This document shows positions 39,914 through 47,073 of a stretch of DNA of 49,833 nt, piece after piece. Source of the stretch: Candidatus Bariatricus faecipullorum. GTDB lineage: Bacteria > Bacillota > Clostridia > Lachnospirales > Lachnospiraceae. The notes beneath the pieces were generated by a model. It had not been told where the DNA came from, did not search any database, and saw only the letters and a program-made list of their open reading frames with translations. How positions within the stretch are numbered: the first letter of the stretch is position 1; each line of letters begins with the position of its first letter. Made by a program: the position numbers and the translations under genes. The stretch covers positions 1 to 49,833 of the forward strand of contig DWYV01000006.1 in assembly GCA_019118525.1 (NCBI GenBank), read 5' to 3'.

Positions 39914-40995
39914 AAAAGGAAGTAGTCATCATCGGAGGAGGCCCGGCGGGGCTGGCAGCCTCCATTGAAGCCGCCAAAGGCGGGGCCCAGGTTCTGGTTA
40001 TTGATGAAAACAAACGGCCCGGCGGCCAGCTGTTTAAACAGATACATAAGTTTTTCGGGTCGAAAGCACACAATGCCGGTATCCGCGGGATTGATATCGG
40101 AAAACGCCTGCTGGAGGAGACGCAGGAGTGCGGTGTGGAAGTCTGGCTGGACAGTGCGGTAATCGGTATCTTCGAAGGAAAACGGGTCGCTGTTCTCCGG
40201 GAAGGGAAGACGGTAACCGTAGAGGCAGAAAATATTATTATCTGTACCGGAGGAGCGGAGAATCCGCTGCGTTTCCCGGGCTGGACGCTTCCCGGCGTGA
40301 TGGGAGCGGGAGCCGCCCAGACTATGATAAATGTAAACCGGGTACTGCCCGGAAAGCGGGTGCTGATGGTAGGCTCCGGAAATGTAGGAGTGATTGTGGC
40401 TTATCAGCTTCTTCAGGCAGGGGCCGATGTGGTAGGAATCGTGGAAGGCATGCCGAAAATCGGCGCTTACGGTGTTCACGCGGCCAAGCTGAGACGGGCA
40501 GGAGTTCCCTTCTTCCTGAGCCATACCATTGCTGAGGCAAAAGGAAACGGAAAAGTAGAAAAAGCAGTCATTGCAAAATTTGAAAACGGTAAAATCGTAA
40601 AGGGAACGGAACTGGAAACAGACGTGGACGTTATCTGCTCTGCAGTCGGACTCCGGCCTCTGACGGAACTGGCTTCCATGGCAGGGGTTCACCAGGAATT
40701 CATTCCGGAGATGGGCGGCTGGATGCCCATTCACGATGAAAATATGGAAACCAGCGTGAAAGGAATTTACGTGGCCGGAGATACCGCCGGGGTGGAAGAA
40801 GCCAATACTGCCATGGATGAAGGCAGACTGGCAGGCACAGCGGTGGCTCAGGCGCTGGGATATCTGCCGGAGGAAGAGGCAGAAAGCCGGAAACAGGAAA
40901 TCCGGGAACGGCTGAATGCCCTCAGGCAGGGACCGTTTGGAGAGCGGCGCATGAAAGCAAAGCAGAGAATCATAGAGAAAGGGGCACAAATCTGA
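39910..40995 (+). CDS. NAD(P)/FAD-dependent oxidoreductase subunit (HcnB-like)
   Basis: A 361-residue flavoprotein with two Rossmann motifs: FAD (VVIIGGGPAGLAASIEAA at the N-terminus) and a nucleotide site (LMVGSGNVGVIVAYQLL near 155). GIYVAGDTAGVEEANTAMDEGRLAG closes the FAD pocket. It matches the alpha/B subunit of HcnABC-like opine, hydroxyproline and amine dehydrogenases, but it ends without the usual C-terminal BFD [2Fe-2S] domain. That domain sits on the next gene instead. Start ATG 39910 overlaps the upstream stop, and its own stop overlaps the next ATG (TGATG). Confidence 0.88.
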   Translation: MKKEVVIIGGGPAGLAASIEAAKGGAQVLVIDENKRPGGQLFKQIHKFFGSKAHNAGIRGIDIGKRLLEETQECGVEVWLDSAVIGIFEGKRVAVLREGKTVTVEAENIIICTGGAENPLRFPGWTLPGVMGAGAAQTMINVNRVLPGKRVLMVGSGNVGVIVAYQLLQAGADVVGIVEGMPKIGAYGVHAAKLRRAGVPFFLSHTIAEAKGNGKVEKAVIAKFENGKIVKGTELETDVDVICSAVGLRPLTELASMAGVHQEFIPEMGGWMPIHDENMETSVKGIYVAGDTAGVEEANTAMDEGRLAGTAVAQALGYLPEEEAESRKQEIRERLNALRQGPFGERRMKAKQRIIEKGAQI

Positions 40996-41834
40996 TGGGA
41001 AACGGAATACTGACAGACGGATATCCGACAATGGAAGAGATTAAAAAGGCGAATGGCTGGCCCACCGAAGAGCGGTTTGCAAAGGGGCCGGTGGCTGTAG
41101 TGGAGTGTGTACAGGAAATCCCCTGCAATCCCTGCGAAAATGCCTGTCCCTCACATGCTATCTGTGTGGGAGAACCGATTACCAGAACGCCCCAGGTGGA
41201 CCGGGAGAAATGTACGGGATGCGGACTCTGTGTGGCAGCCTGCTCCGGCCTGGCCATTGTGGTGATTGACAAGACTTACTCAGAGACAGAAGCCACGGTC
41301 AGCTTCCCCTTTGAGTACCTGCCTCTTCCGGAAAAAGGAATGAAGGTAGACGCCCTGAACCGGGCGGGAGAATACTGCTGTGAAGGAACCATTGTACGGG
41401 TGATGAATCCGGCAAGAAATGACCATACCGCAGTGGTAACCATGGCGGTGCCGAAAGAATATATTGATGAAGTGCGGACCATGCGGCGGCTGAATCTTCC
41501 GGAGAAAGGAAGAGGATTCGAGCCGGTTATGCCGGAAGGCTATATCGATGACGACGTGATTGTCTGCCGCTGTGAAGAAGTAACGGCAGGAGAAATCCGG
41601 AAAGCCATCCGGGAATACAAAGGAGAATCGGTTACGGAAATCAAACGGCGCGTCCGGGCAGGCATGGGACTCTGTCAGGGCAGAACCTGCGGAAAACTGG
41701 TAACCAGACTGATTCAGGAGGAGACGGGAAAACAGGCTTCCGAAGTTCGTCCGTCCACAGACAGACCGCCGGTAAGACCGGTTACATTCGGTGAACTGGC
41801 AGGTACAGAGGAAGGAGGGGAAGACCATGAGTAA
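40995..41834 (+). CDS. Iron-sulfur protein: two [4Fe-4S] clusters plus BFD-like [2Fe-2S] domain
   Basis: A 279-residue soluble protein. Residues about 35-90 hold two [4Fe-4S] sites (CNPCENACP, CTGCGLCVAAC). After a linking domain, a BFD-type [2Fe-2S] domain follows (VICRCEEVTAGEIRKAI... GLCQGRTCGKLV). The BFD part is what HcnB-like partners normally carry at their own C-terminus; here it is split off and joined to a ferredoxin domain. This suggests electrons can leave to, or come from, ferredoxin. It overlaps both neighbours by a few bases. The assignment as a dehydrogenase subunit is inferred from context. Confidence 0.82.
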   Translation: MGNGILTDGYPTMEEIKKANGWPTEERFAKGPVAVVECVQEIPCNPCENACPSHAICVGEPITRTPQVDREKCTGCGLCVAACSGLAIVVIDKTYSETEATVSFPFEYLPLPEKGMKVDALNRAGEYCCEGTIVRVMNPARNDHTAVVTMAVPKEYIDEVRTMRRLNLPEKGRGFEPVMPEGYIDDDVIVCRCEEVTAGEIRKAIREYKGESVTEIKRRVRAGMGLCQGRTCGKLVTRLIQEETGKQASEVRPSTDRPPVRPVTFGELAGTEEGGEDHE

Positions 41835-42996
41835 AACCTTTGACGTGGCAGTAATCGGCGCCGGAGCCGTGGGCTCTTCCGTGGCATATTTTAACACAAA
41901 GGCCGGAGCGGATGTGGTGCTCATCGACGCCGGGGAGATTGCAGAGGGAACCAGCAGCAAAAGCGACGGAAATGTGCTGGTCTGCGACAAAATGCCCGGA
42001 TTCGATGCCCTGTTTGCCAAGGCCAGCCAGGACATGTTCGAGGGACTGAGCAAAGAACTGGATTATGAGATTGAATGGCGGCAGAAAGGAAGCCTTTATC
42101 TGCTGGAGACGGAAGAAGAAATCGAGATTGCAAAAGGATTCTGCGAGGATATGAAAAAATGCGGAATTCAGATGCGGATTCTGGACAAGAAAGAAGTACA
42201 TGAGGACGAACCGCTTCTGGCGGAAGACGTTCCGGCAGGGCTGGAGACCATCAGCGACGGCTCTGTTTATCCCATCGGCCTGGCGTACGGCTTTGCCCTG
42301 ACTGCAGAGAAAAAGGGCGCCACGCTTATGCTTCACAATCCGGTGGAAGGGATTGAAAAAGACGGGGATGCCTTTGTTATCCATACGAAAGACGGGGACG
42401 TTCTGGCGAAAAATGTAGTGAACTGCGGCGGTGTATGGGCGCCTGTCATCGGAAAAATGGTGGGCCTGGAGATTCCCATCAGCGCCCGGCAGGGACAGAT
42501 ACTGGTATCCGAACAGACCTTCCAGGTGGCCAGAAGAAAAGTACATGAATTCGGCTATATGCTGACCAAGTTCCAGAGCGGAACCTATCAGCGCCCGGTT
42601 TCGGAAAAGGTAGAACGAAACGGTGTGGCGTTTGTATTTGAACCCACTGCGGCAGGCAACTTCCTCATCGGTTCTTCCCGGAAATTCGCCGGAGAAGATA
42701 TCCGCAGCGACATTGAGGTGATGGAAGCCCTGGCTGAGCGGGCGGTACGGTTCTTCCCGGTGATGAAGAACATAAAAGTTATCCGCTCCTACAGCGGACT
42801 TCGGCCCTACACACCGGACCATATGCCCATTATTTCAGATACCCCGGTTTCCGGTTTCTACATTGCGGCAGGACACGAGGGAGATGGAATTGGTCTTTCC
42901 CCCATTACCGGAAAAGTAATGGCGGATATGATAGCAGGCAAAGAACCATTTATGAATCTGGAACCGCTGAGCTATAAACGGTTTCTGGAAAACTGA
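41827..42996 (+). CDS. DAO-family FAD-dependent D-hydroxyproline dehydrogenase (HcnC-like)
   Basis: A 389-residue flavoprotein of the D-amino-acid oxidase/sarcosine oxidase-beta group. The FAD site is VAVIGAGAVGSSVAYFNTKAGADVVLIDAG, and the C-terminal motif SGFYIAAGHEGDGIGLSPITGKVMADMI is typical. It should oxidise cis-4-hydroxy-D-proline to pyrroline-4-hydroxy-2-carboxylate and hand electrons to the iron-sulfur partners. ATG 41827 (GGAGGGGAAG upstream) overlaps the previous gene by eight bases. Sarcosine or D-proline are alternative substrates for this family. Confidence 0.85.
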   Translation: MSKTFDVAVIGAGAVGSSVAYFNTKAGADVVLIDAGEIAEGTSSKSDGNVLVCDKMPGFDALFAKASQDMFEGLSKELDYEIEWRQKGSLYLLETEEEIEIAKGFCEDMKKCGIQMRILDKKEVHEDEPLLAEDVPAGLETISDGSVYPIGLAYGFALTAEKKGATLMLHNPVEGIEKDGDAFVIHTKDGDVLAKNVVNCGGVWAPVIGKMVGLEIPISARQGQILVSEQTFQVARRKVHEFGYMLTKFQSGTYQRPVSEKVERNGVAFVFEPTAAGNFLIGSSRKFAGEDIRSDIEVMEALAERAVRFFPVMKNIKVIRSYSGLRPYTPDHMPIISDTPVSGFYIAAGHEGDGIGLSPITGKVMADMIAGKEPFMNLEPLSYKRFLEN

Positions 42997-43017
42997 TTTC
43001 AGGAAAGGAAGAAAGCG

Positions 43018-43908
43018 ATGAACAAGAATTTTAAAGGCGTATACGCAGTGGCGGTGACTCCCTTTAAGGAAGACGGAAGTTTTGATGTGGAGTCTGCAAA
43101 AAAACATCTGGACTGGCTCATTGAGAAAGGAGTACACGGAATCTGTATTCTGGGGGCCACGGGCGAGTATCAGAGCGTTTCCAATGAAGAACACAAAGCA
43201 TATGTAAAAGAAATCGTTCCCTATATCTGCGAGAGAACCAGCGTGATTGTGGGAGCCTCCAGAGAGCGTCCGGAAGATGTGGTGGACCTGGTGCAGAATA
43301 TCAAAGAGTGCGGCGGTCATGCGGCCATGGTGCTTCCGCCCTTCTACTGCCATCCCTCCCAGGACGAGATTGTAGAGCATTACCGCTATATTATGGAAAA
43401 AACCCAGTTCCCCATTGTGGCTTATAACAATCCGGGTTCTGCCGGAATTGAGATTGAAAAAGAGACCTTCCAGGAGATTTTCAAACTGAGCCATACGGCA
43501 GTGGTAAAAGAATCCAGCGGAAGCATGCAGAAACTGACGGAAGTGCTTATTGATGCGCCGGAAGAAGTTTCCGTATTCTGCGGATGCGACAACCTGGCCT
43601 TCGAAAGTTTTGCAGACGGTGCAGTAGGCTGGATTAGCATGCTGGCAAACGTGGCGCCGGCGGACTGCGTAGAGCTCTTTAACCTGGTACATGAGAAAAA
43701 AGACCTGGAGGCAGCCTTCGCTGTATACAAAAAACTGCTTCCGGCCCTGAATGTGCTGGAAGGATTCCCGAAACCGGTACAGGCGCTGAAGTACGGACTG
43801 AAGAGCCGGGGACTGAACGGAGGATATGTGCGCAGACCCAGGAAAGAACTGACGGACGAAGAAAAGGCATTTATCGACAGAGAAATGCATCTGGACGAAA
43901 TCAAATAA
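43018..43908 (+). CDS. DapA-family enzyme, probable pyrroline-4-hydroxy-2-carboxylate deaminase
   Basis: A 296-residue dihydrodipicolinate synthase-like TIM barrel. The Schiff-base Lys164 is in VVKESSGS, and the partner Tyr136 in VAYNNPGS. GATGEYQSVSNEEH is the family substrate loop. In the hydroxyproline pathway the member of this family turns the pyrroline intermediate into 2-oxoglutarate semialdehyde and ammonia. That role fits both neighbours, and true DapA is less likely outside lysine genes. RBS GGAAAGGA precedes the ATG. Confidence 0.87.
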   Translation: MNKNFKGVYAVAVTPFKEDGSFDVESAKKHLDWLIEKGVHGICILGATGEYQSVSNEEHKAYVKEIVPYICERTSVIVGASRERPEDVVDLVQNIKECGGHAAMVLPPFYCHPSQDEIVEHYRYIMEKTQFPIVAYNNPGSAGIEIEKETFQEIFKLSHTAVVKESSGSMQKLTEVLIDAPEEVSVFCGCDNLAFESFADGAVGWISMLANVAPADCVELFNLVHEKKDLEAAFAVYKKLLPALNVLEGFPKPVQALKYGLKSRGLNGGYVRRPRKELTDEEKAFIDREMHLDEIK

Positions 43909-43934
43909 ACCAGCAGGCGAAAGGAGAAAGAAAT

Positions 43935-45341
43935 ATGGATATTCGGAAACTGTATATTAACGGAGAATGGACGGACTCAGTGAGCGGGGAATACATTGAG
44001 ATTGAAAATCCGGATACAAAAGAAATTTTTGCAAAGGTTCCAAGAGGAAATGCCGATGATGTGGATAAGGCCGTAAAAGCAGCGTGCGCAGCGTTTGAGA
44101 CCTGGCAGTATACTCCCCTGGAAGAGCGGGTAAATCTGATGAAGAAAGTACTGGCCGGACTGAAGTCCCGCCGGGAAGAACTGATTCATACCATAACCAG
44201 AGAGCTCGGGTCTCCCGTGAAGGTATCGGCGGAGGTACATACCGACCCATTCCTCCTTGAGACGGAGCATTATATAAAAGTAGCTTCTGAATTTTCATAC
44301 GAAGTGCGCCGCCAGACCTCTGTGGTCCGCCGGGAACCGGTGGGTGTGGTAGGAGGCCTGACTCCCTGGAACTTCCCGCTGGAACAGATTGAGAAAAAAG
44401 TAGTGCCGGCTCTGCTTGCAGGCAACTGCGTTGTGCTGAAACCAAGCCAGTATACCCCCATGACAGCCTATATTCTGGCTGAAGAGATTGACAAAGCCGG
44501 TTATCCGGCAGGTGTATTTAACCTGGTAACCGGAAGAGGCGGAGAAGTGGGCGACGCCCTGGCTGTTCACCCGGATGTGGACATGATTTCCTTTACCGGT
44601 TCCACGGCCGCCGGCCGGGAAGTGGCCAGAAAGGCACTGGTAAACATTAAAAAGATTGCCCTGGAACTGGGCGGAAAATCCGCAGCCATCCTGTTAAAGG
44701 GCGGAGACTGGGAGCAGGGAATCCGTTCCGTTCTGGATACAGTAATGTTGAACGGAGGCCAGACCTGCAATGCACTGACCCGTCTTCTTGTTCCGGAAGA
44801 TGAACTGGAAAAGGCAGAGGAAATCCTGGTGCGTCAGACCGCCGGCTATAAATTCGGACCGGTGGAAGATCCGGAAACAGACATGGGACCTCTGGCAAGC
44901 CGCAAACAGTTTGACCGGGTAAAAGGCTACATTGAGCTGGGAATTCAGGAAGGTGCAAGAGTGCTTCTTGGAAAAGTGCCGGAAGATGACGGCAGCTATA
45001 AAGTAGAGCCCGTTATTTTCAGCGATGTAAAGAGAGACATGCGCATTGCCCAGGAAGAAATCTTCGGACCGGTGCTGGTAGTGCTTCCTTATAAAGATGT
45101 AGAAGAAGCAGTATCCATTGCCAACGACAGCATTTACGGACTGGCCGGCGGTGTGTTCGGACCGGAAAAAGAGGCGAACGAAGTGGCAAGGCAGATGAAG
45201 ACCGGTACCGTATATGTCAATGCCGGACAGTGGGATGTAGCTTCTCCGTTTGGCGGATACCGTCAGTCCGGACTTGGCCGGGAAGGCGGAGTGGAAGGCT
45301 ACGAGGAATTCCTGGAAGTAAAGACCATTTACGATAAATAA
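43935..45341 (+). CDS. Aldehyde dehydrogenase, probable 2-oxoglutarate semialdehyde dehydrogenase
   Basis: A 468-residue NAD(P)+-dependent aldehyde dehydrogenase. The catalytic Cys278 is in GGQTCNAL, the Glu in LELGGKS, the cofactor site is FTGSTAAGREV, and GVVGGLTPWNFPL is the N-terminal signature. As the last operon gene it should oxidise the semialdehyde made by the DapA-like enzyme to 2-oxoglutarate. RBS AAAGGAG precedes the ATG, and a terminator follows. Other semialdehydes remain possible on sequence alone. Confidence 0.88.
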   Translation: MDIRKLYINGEWTDSVSGEYIEIENPDTKEIFAKVPRGNADDVDKAVKAACAAFETWQYTPLEERVNLMKKVLAGLKSRREELIHTITRELGSPVKVSAEVHTDPFLLETEHYIKVASEFSYEVRRQTSVVRREPVGVVGGLTPWNFPLEQIEKKVVPALLAGNCVVLKPSQYTPMTAYILAEEIDKAGYPAGVFNLVTGRGGEVGDALAVHPDVDMISFTGSTAAGREVARKALVNIKKIALELGGKSAAILLKGGDWEQGIRSVLDTVMLNGGQTCNALTRLLVPEDELEKAEEILVRQTAGYKFGPVEDPETDMGPLASRKQFDRVKGYIELGIQEGARVLLGKVPEDDGSYKVEPVIFSDVKRDMRIAQEEIFGPVLVVLPYKDVEEAVSIANDSIYGLAGGVFGPEKEANEVARQMKTGTVYVNAGQWDVASPFGGYRQSGLGREGGVEGYEEFLEVKTIYDK

Positions 45342-45376
45342 TAAGGAAAACTGCGTCAAAGATTCCGGAAAAAAGA

Positions 45377-45408
45377 GAGAGGGAAATCACGGTCCCCTCT
45401 CTTTTTTT
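45377..45408 (+). terminator. Terminator of the hydroxyproline operon
   Basis: GAGAGGG (45377-45383) and CCCTCTC (45395-45401) pair, with A/T extension of the stem, followed by seven T. Confidence 0.85.
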
Positions 45409-45468
45409 CCGTCCCGGATTATGGTAGGATGAAATCAGGAAACAAAAACGAAAAGGAGGTAACTGAAA

Positions 45469-46581
45469 ATGAAAGTCGGAACTGTAAAAGAGATTAAAAA
45501 GCAGGAATACCGTGTGGGACTTACGCCGGATAATGTGAAAAGCTATGTAAATGCCGGGCATGAAGTCTTCGTGGAAAAAGACGCCGGAGCGGGGTCCGGT
45601 TTTTGCACCGAAGAATATGCGGCGGCCGGCGCTGTGATTCTGGATACGGCAAAAGAAGTCTGGGATACGGTAGACATGATGGTGAAAGTAAAAGAGCCTC
45701 TCGCAGATGAATATCCTCTTTTCCACGAAGGGCTGATTCTTTATACCTATCTTCACCTTGCCGCGGACCGGCCGCAGACGGACGCCCTGATGGCAGGAAA
45801 AGTAAAGGGAGTGGCCTATGAGACTCTGGTGGAACGGGACGGCAGTCTTCCCCTCCTGGCGCCCATGAGTCAGATTGCAGGGCGGCTTTCCATTCAGGAA
45901 GGGGCAAAATATCTGGAAAAAATTTTCGGCGGAAGAGGTGTTCTGCTTTCCGGCGTGCCTGGGACTCCGAAAGCAAAGGTGGTAATTGTAGGCGGCGGAA
46001 GCGTGGGGACAAACGCCTGCAAGATTGCCGTGGGCATGGGAGCGGATGTGACGGTCATCGACCTGAATATCCACCGGCTTGCCTATCTGGATGATATCTT
46101 CGGCGCGAGAATTCAGACCCTCTATTCTACGGACGCCAATATTGAAAACGCAGTCAGGGAGGCGGACCTGGTAGTGGGCTGCGTGCTGATTCCCGGACTG
46201 GCGGCGCCGAAGCTGATAAAAGAAAAATATGTCCGCGAGATGAGACCGGGCTCTGTGATTGTGGACGTGGCAGTGGACCAGGGCGGATGCTGTGAAACCA
46301 CAAAAGTGACCTATCATGACGACCCCATTTATGAGGTGGACGGTGTAATTCACTATTGTGTGGGAAATATGCCCGGCGCGGTACCGAGGACATCCACTAT
46401 CGCCCTGACAAACGCCACCCTGAAATACGGCCTGGAAATTGCAGGAAAAGGACTGGAAAAAGCGTGCCGGGAAAATACCGTGCTTTACTCGGCTGTAAAT
46501 ACATATGACGGAAAGCTGACCTGTAAAAATGTGGCGGACAGCTTCGGCATGGACCACACAGAAATTACAGAGCTTTTCTAA
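45469..46581 (+). CDS. ald: Alanine dehydrogenase
   Basis: A 370-residue NAD-dependent enzyme that interconverts L-alanine and pyruvate plus ammonia. It opens with the expected MKVGTVKEIKKQEYRVGLTPDNV. The catalytic His near 95 is in YTYLHLAAD, the NAD site is VVIVGGGSVGTNACKIA, and VDVAVDQGGCCETT is conserved. The length is normal. AAGGAGGTAAC precedes the ATG. It has its own terminators on both sides and is monocistronic. It may dispose of ammonia released by the preceding pathways, which is inference. Confidence 0.94.
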   Translation: MKVGTVKEIKKQEYRVGLTPDNVKSYVNAGHEVFVEKDAGAGSGFCTEEYAAAGAVILDTAKEVWDTVDMMVKVKEPLADEYPLFHEGLILYTYLHLAADRPQTDALMAGKVKGVAYETLVERDGSLPLLAPMSQIAGRLSIQEGAKYLEKIFGGRGVLLSGVPGTPKAKVVIVGGGSVGTNACKIAVGMGADVTVIDLNIHRLAYLDDIFGARIQTLYSTDANIENAVREADLVVGCVLIPGLAAPKLIKEKYVREMRPGSVIVDVAVDQGGCCETTKVTYHDDPIYEVDGVIHYCVGNMPGAVPRTSTIALTNATLKYGLEIAGKGLEKACRENTVLYSAVNTYDGKLTCKNVADSFGMDHTEITELF

Positions 46582-46595
46582 GTTTTATAATAAGG

Positions 46596-46624
46596 AAAAG
46601 AGTTCCGGATACGGGACTCTTTTT
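46596..46624 (+). terminator. ald terminator
   Basis: AAAAGAGTTCC (46596-46606) pairs with GGGACTCTTTT (46613-46623) with one G-U, 6-base loop, running into five T. Confidence 0.9.
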
Positions 46625-46629
46625 CTTAG

Positions 46630-46658
46630 TTTACAAAATGGGGCATCTGTGCTATCAT
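46630..46658 (+). promoter_or_regulatory. Promoter of the gntR-clpC operon
   Basis: TTTACA (46630-46635) and TATCAT (46653-46658) are 17 bases apart, 35 bases before the regulator start. No CtsR heptad repeat (GGTCAAA type) or CIRCE element is seen around it. Confidence 0.7.
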
Positions 46659-46692
46659 ATATATAACAAAGACGGCGAAAGAGGGATAAGCT

Positions 46693-47064
46693 ATGATTAT
46701 TGAAATTGATTTTAACAGCGATGAGGCGATTTACATTCAGTTGCGAAATCAGATTATTATGGGAATTGCGACGTCCACCATCCACGAGGGAGACTCCCTG
46801 CCGTCTGTCCGACAGCTCGCGGATAATATTGGCATTAACATGCATACGGTGAACAAAGCGTATAATGTTCTGCGGCAGGAGGGCTTTCTCCAGCTTGACA
46901 GAAGAAAAGGTGCCGTTATCTGTATTGACGCCAATAAGCTGCAGGCTCTGGCGGACATGAAAGAGCAGCTAACGATTGTACTTGCAAAAGGGAGCTGTAA
47001 ACAGATTACAAAAGAAGAAGTACATCAGCTTGTGGATGAAATCTATGACGAATTAAGGAGATAA
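46693..47064 (+). CDS. GntR-family regulator, YtrA subfamily
   Basis: A 123-residue protein: a GntR winged helix (EAIYIQLRNQIIMGIATSTIHEGDSLPSVRQLADNIGINMHTVNKAYNVLRQEGFLQLDRRKGAVI) plus a short two-helix C-terminus, the YtrA layout without a large ligand domain. Members usually repress their own operon, often with ABC transporters. Here the only partner is clpC, 9 bases downstream. RBS AGAGGGA precedes the ATG. It takes the position where CtsR-McsA-McsB would stand in other Firmicutes. Confidence 0.9.
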   Translation: MIIEIDFNSDEAIYIQLRNQIIMGIATSTIHEGDSLPSVRQLADNIGINMHTVNKAYNVLRQEGFLQLDRRKGAVICIDANKLQALADMKEQLTIVLAKGSCKQITKEEVHQLVDEIYDELRR

Positions 47065-47073
47065 TAGAGGTAT

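Noticed and set aside
43018-43908. Lysine-pathway dihydrodipicolinate synthase (dapA)
   Set aside because: Schiff-base and Tyr residues are shared across the family, but the operon context is hydroxyproline breakdown, with no lysine genes.
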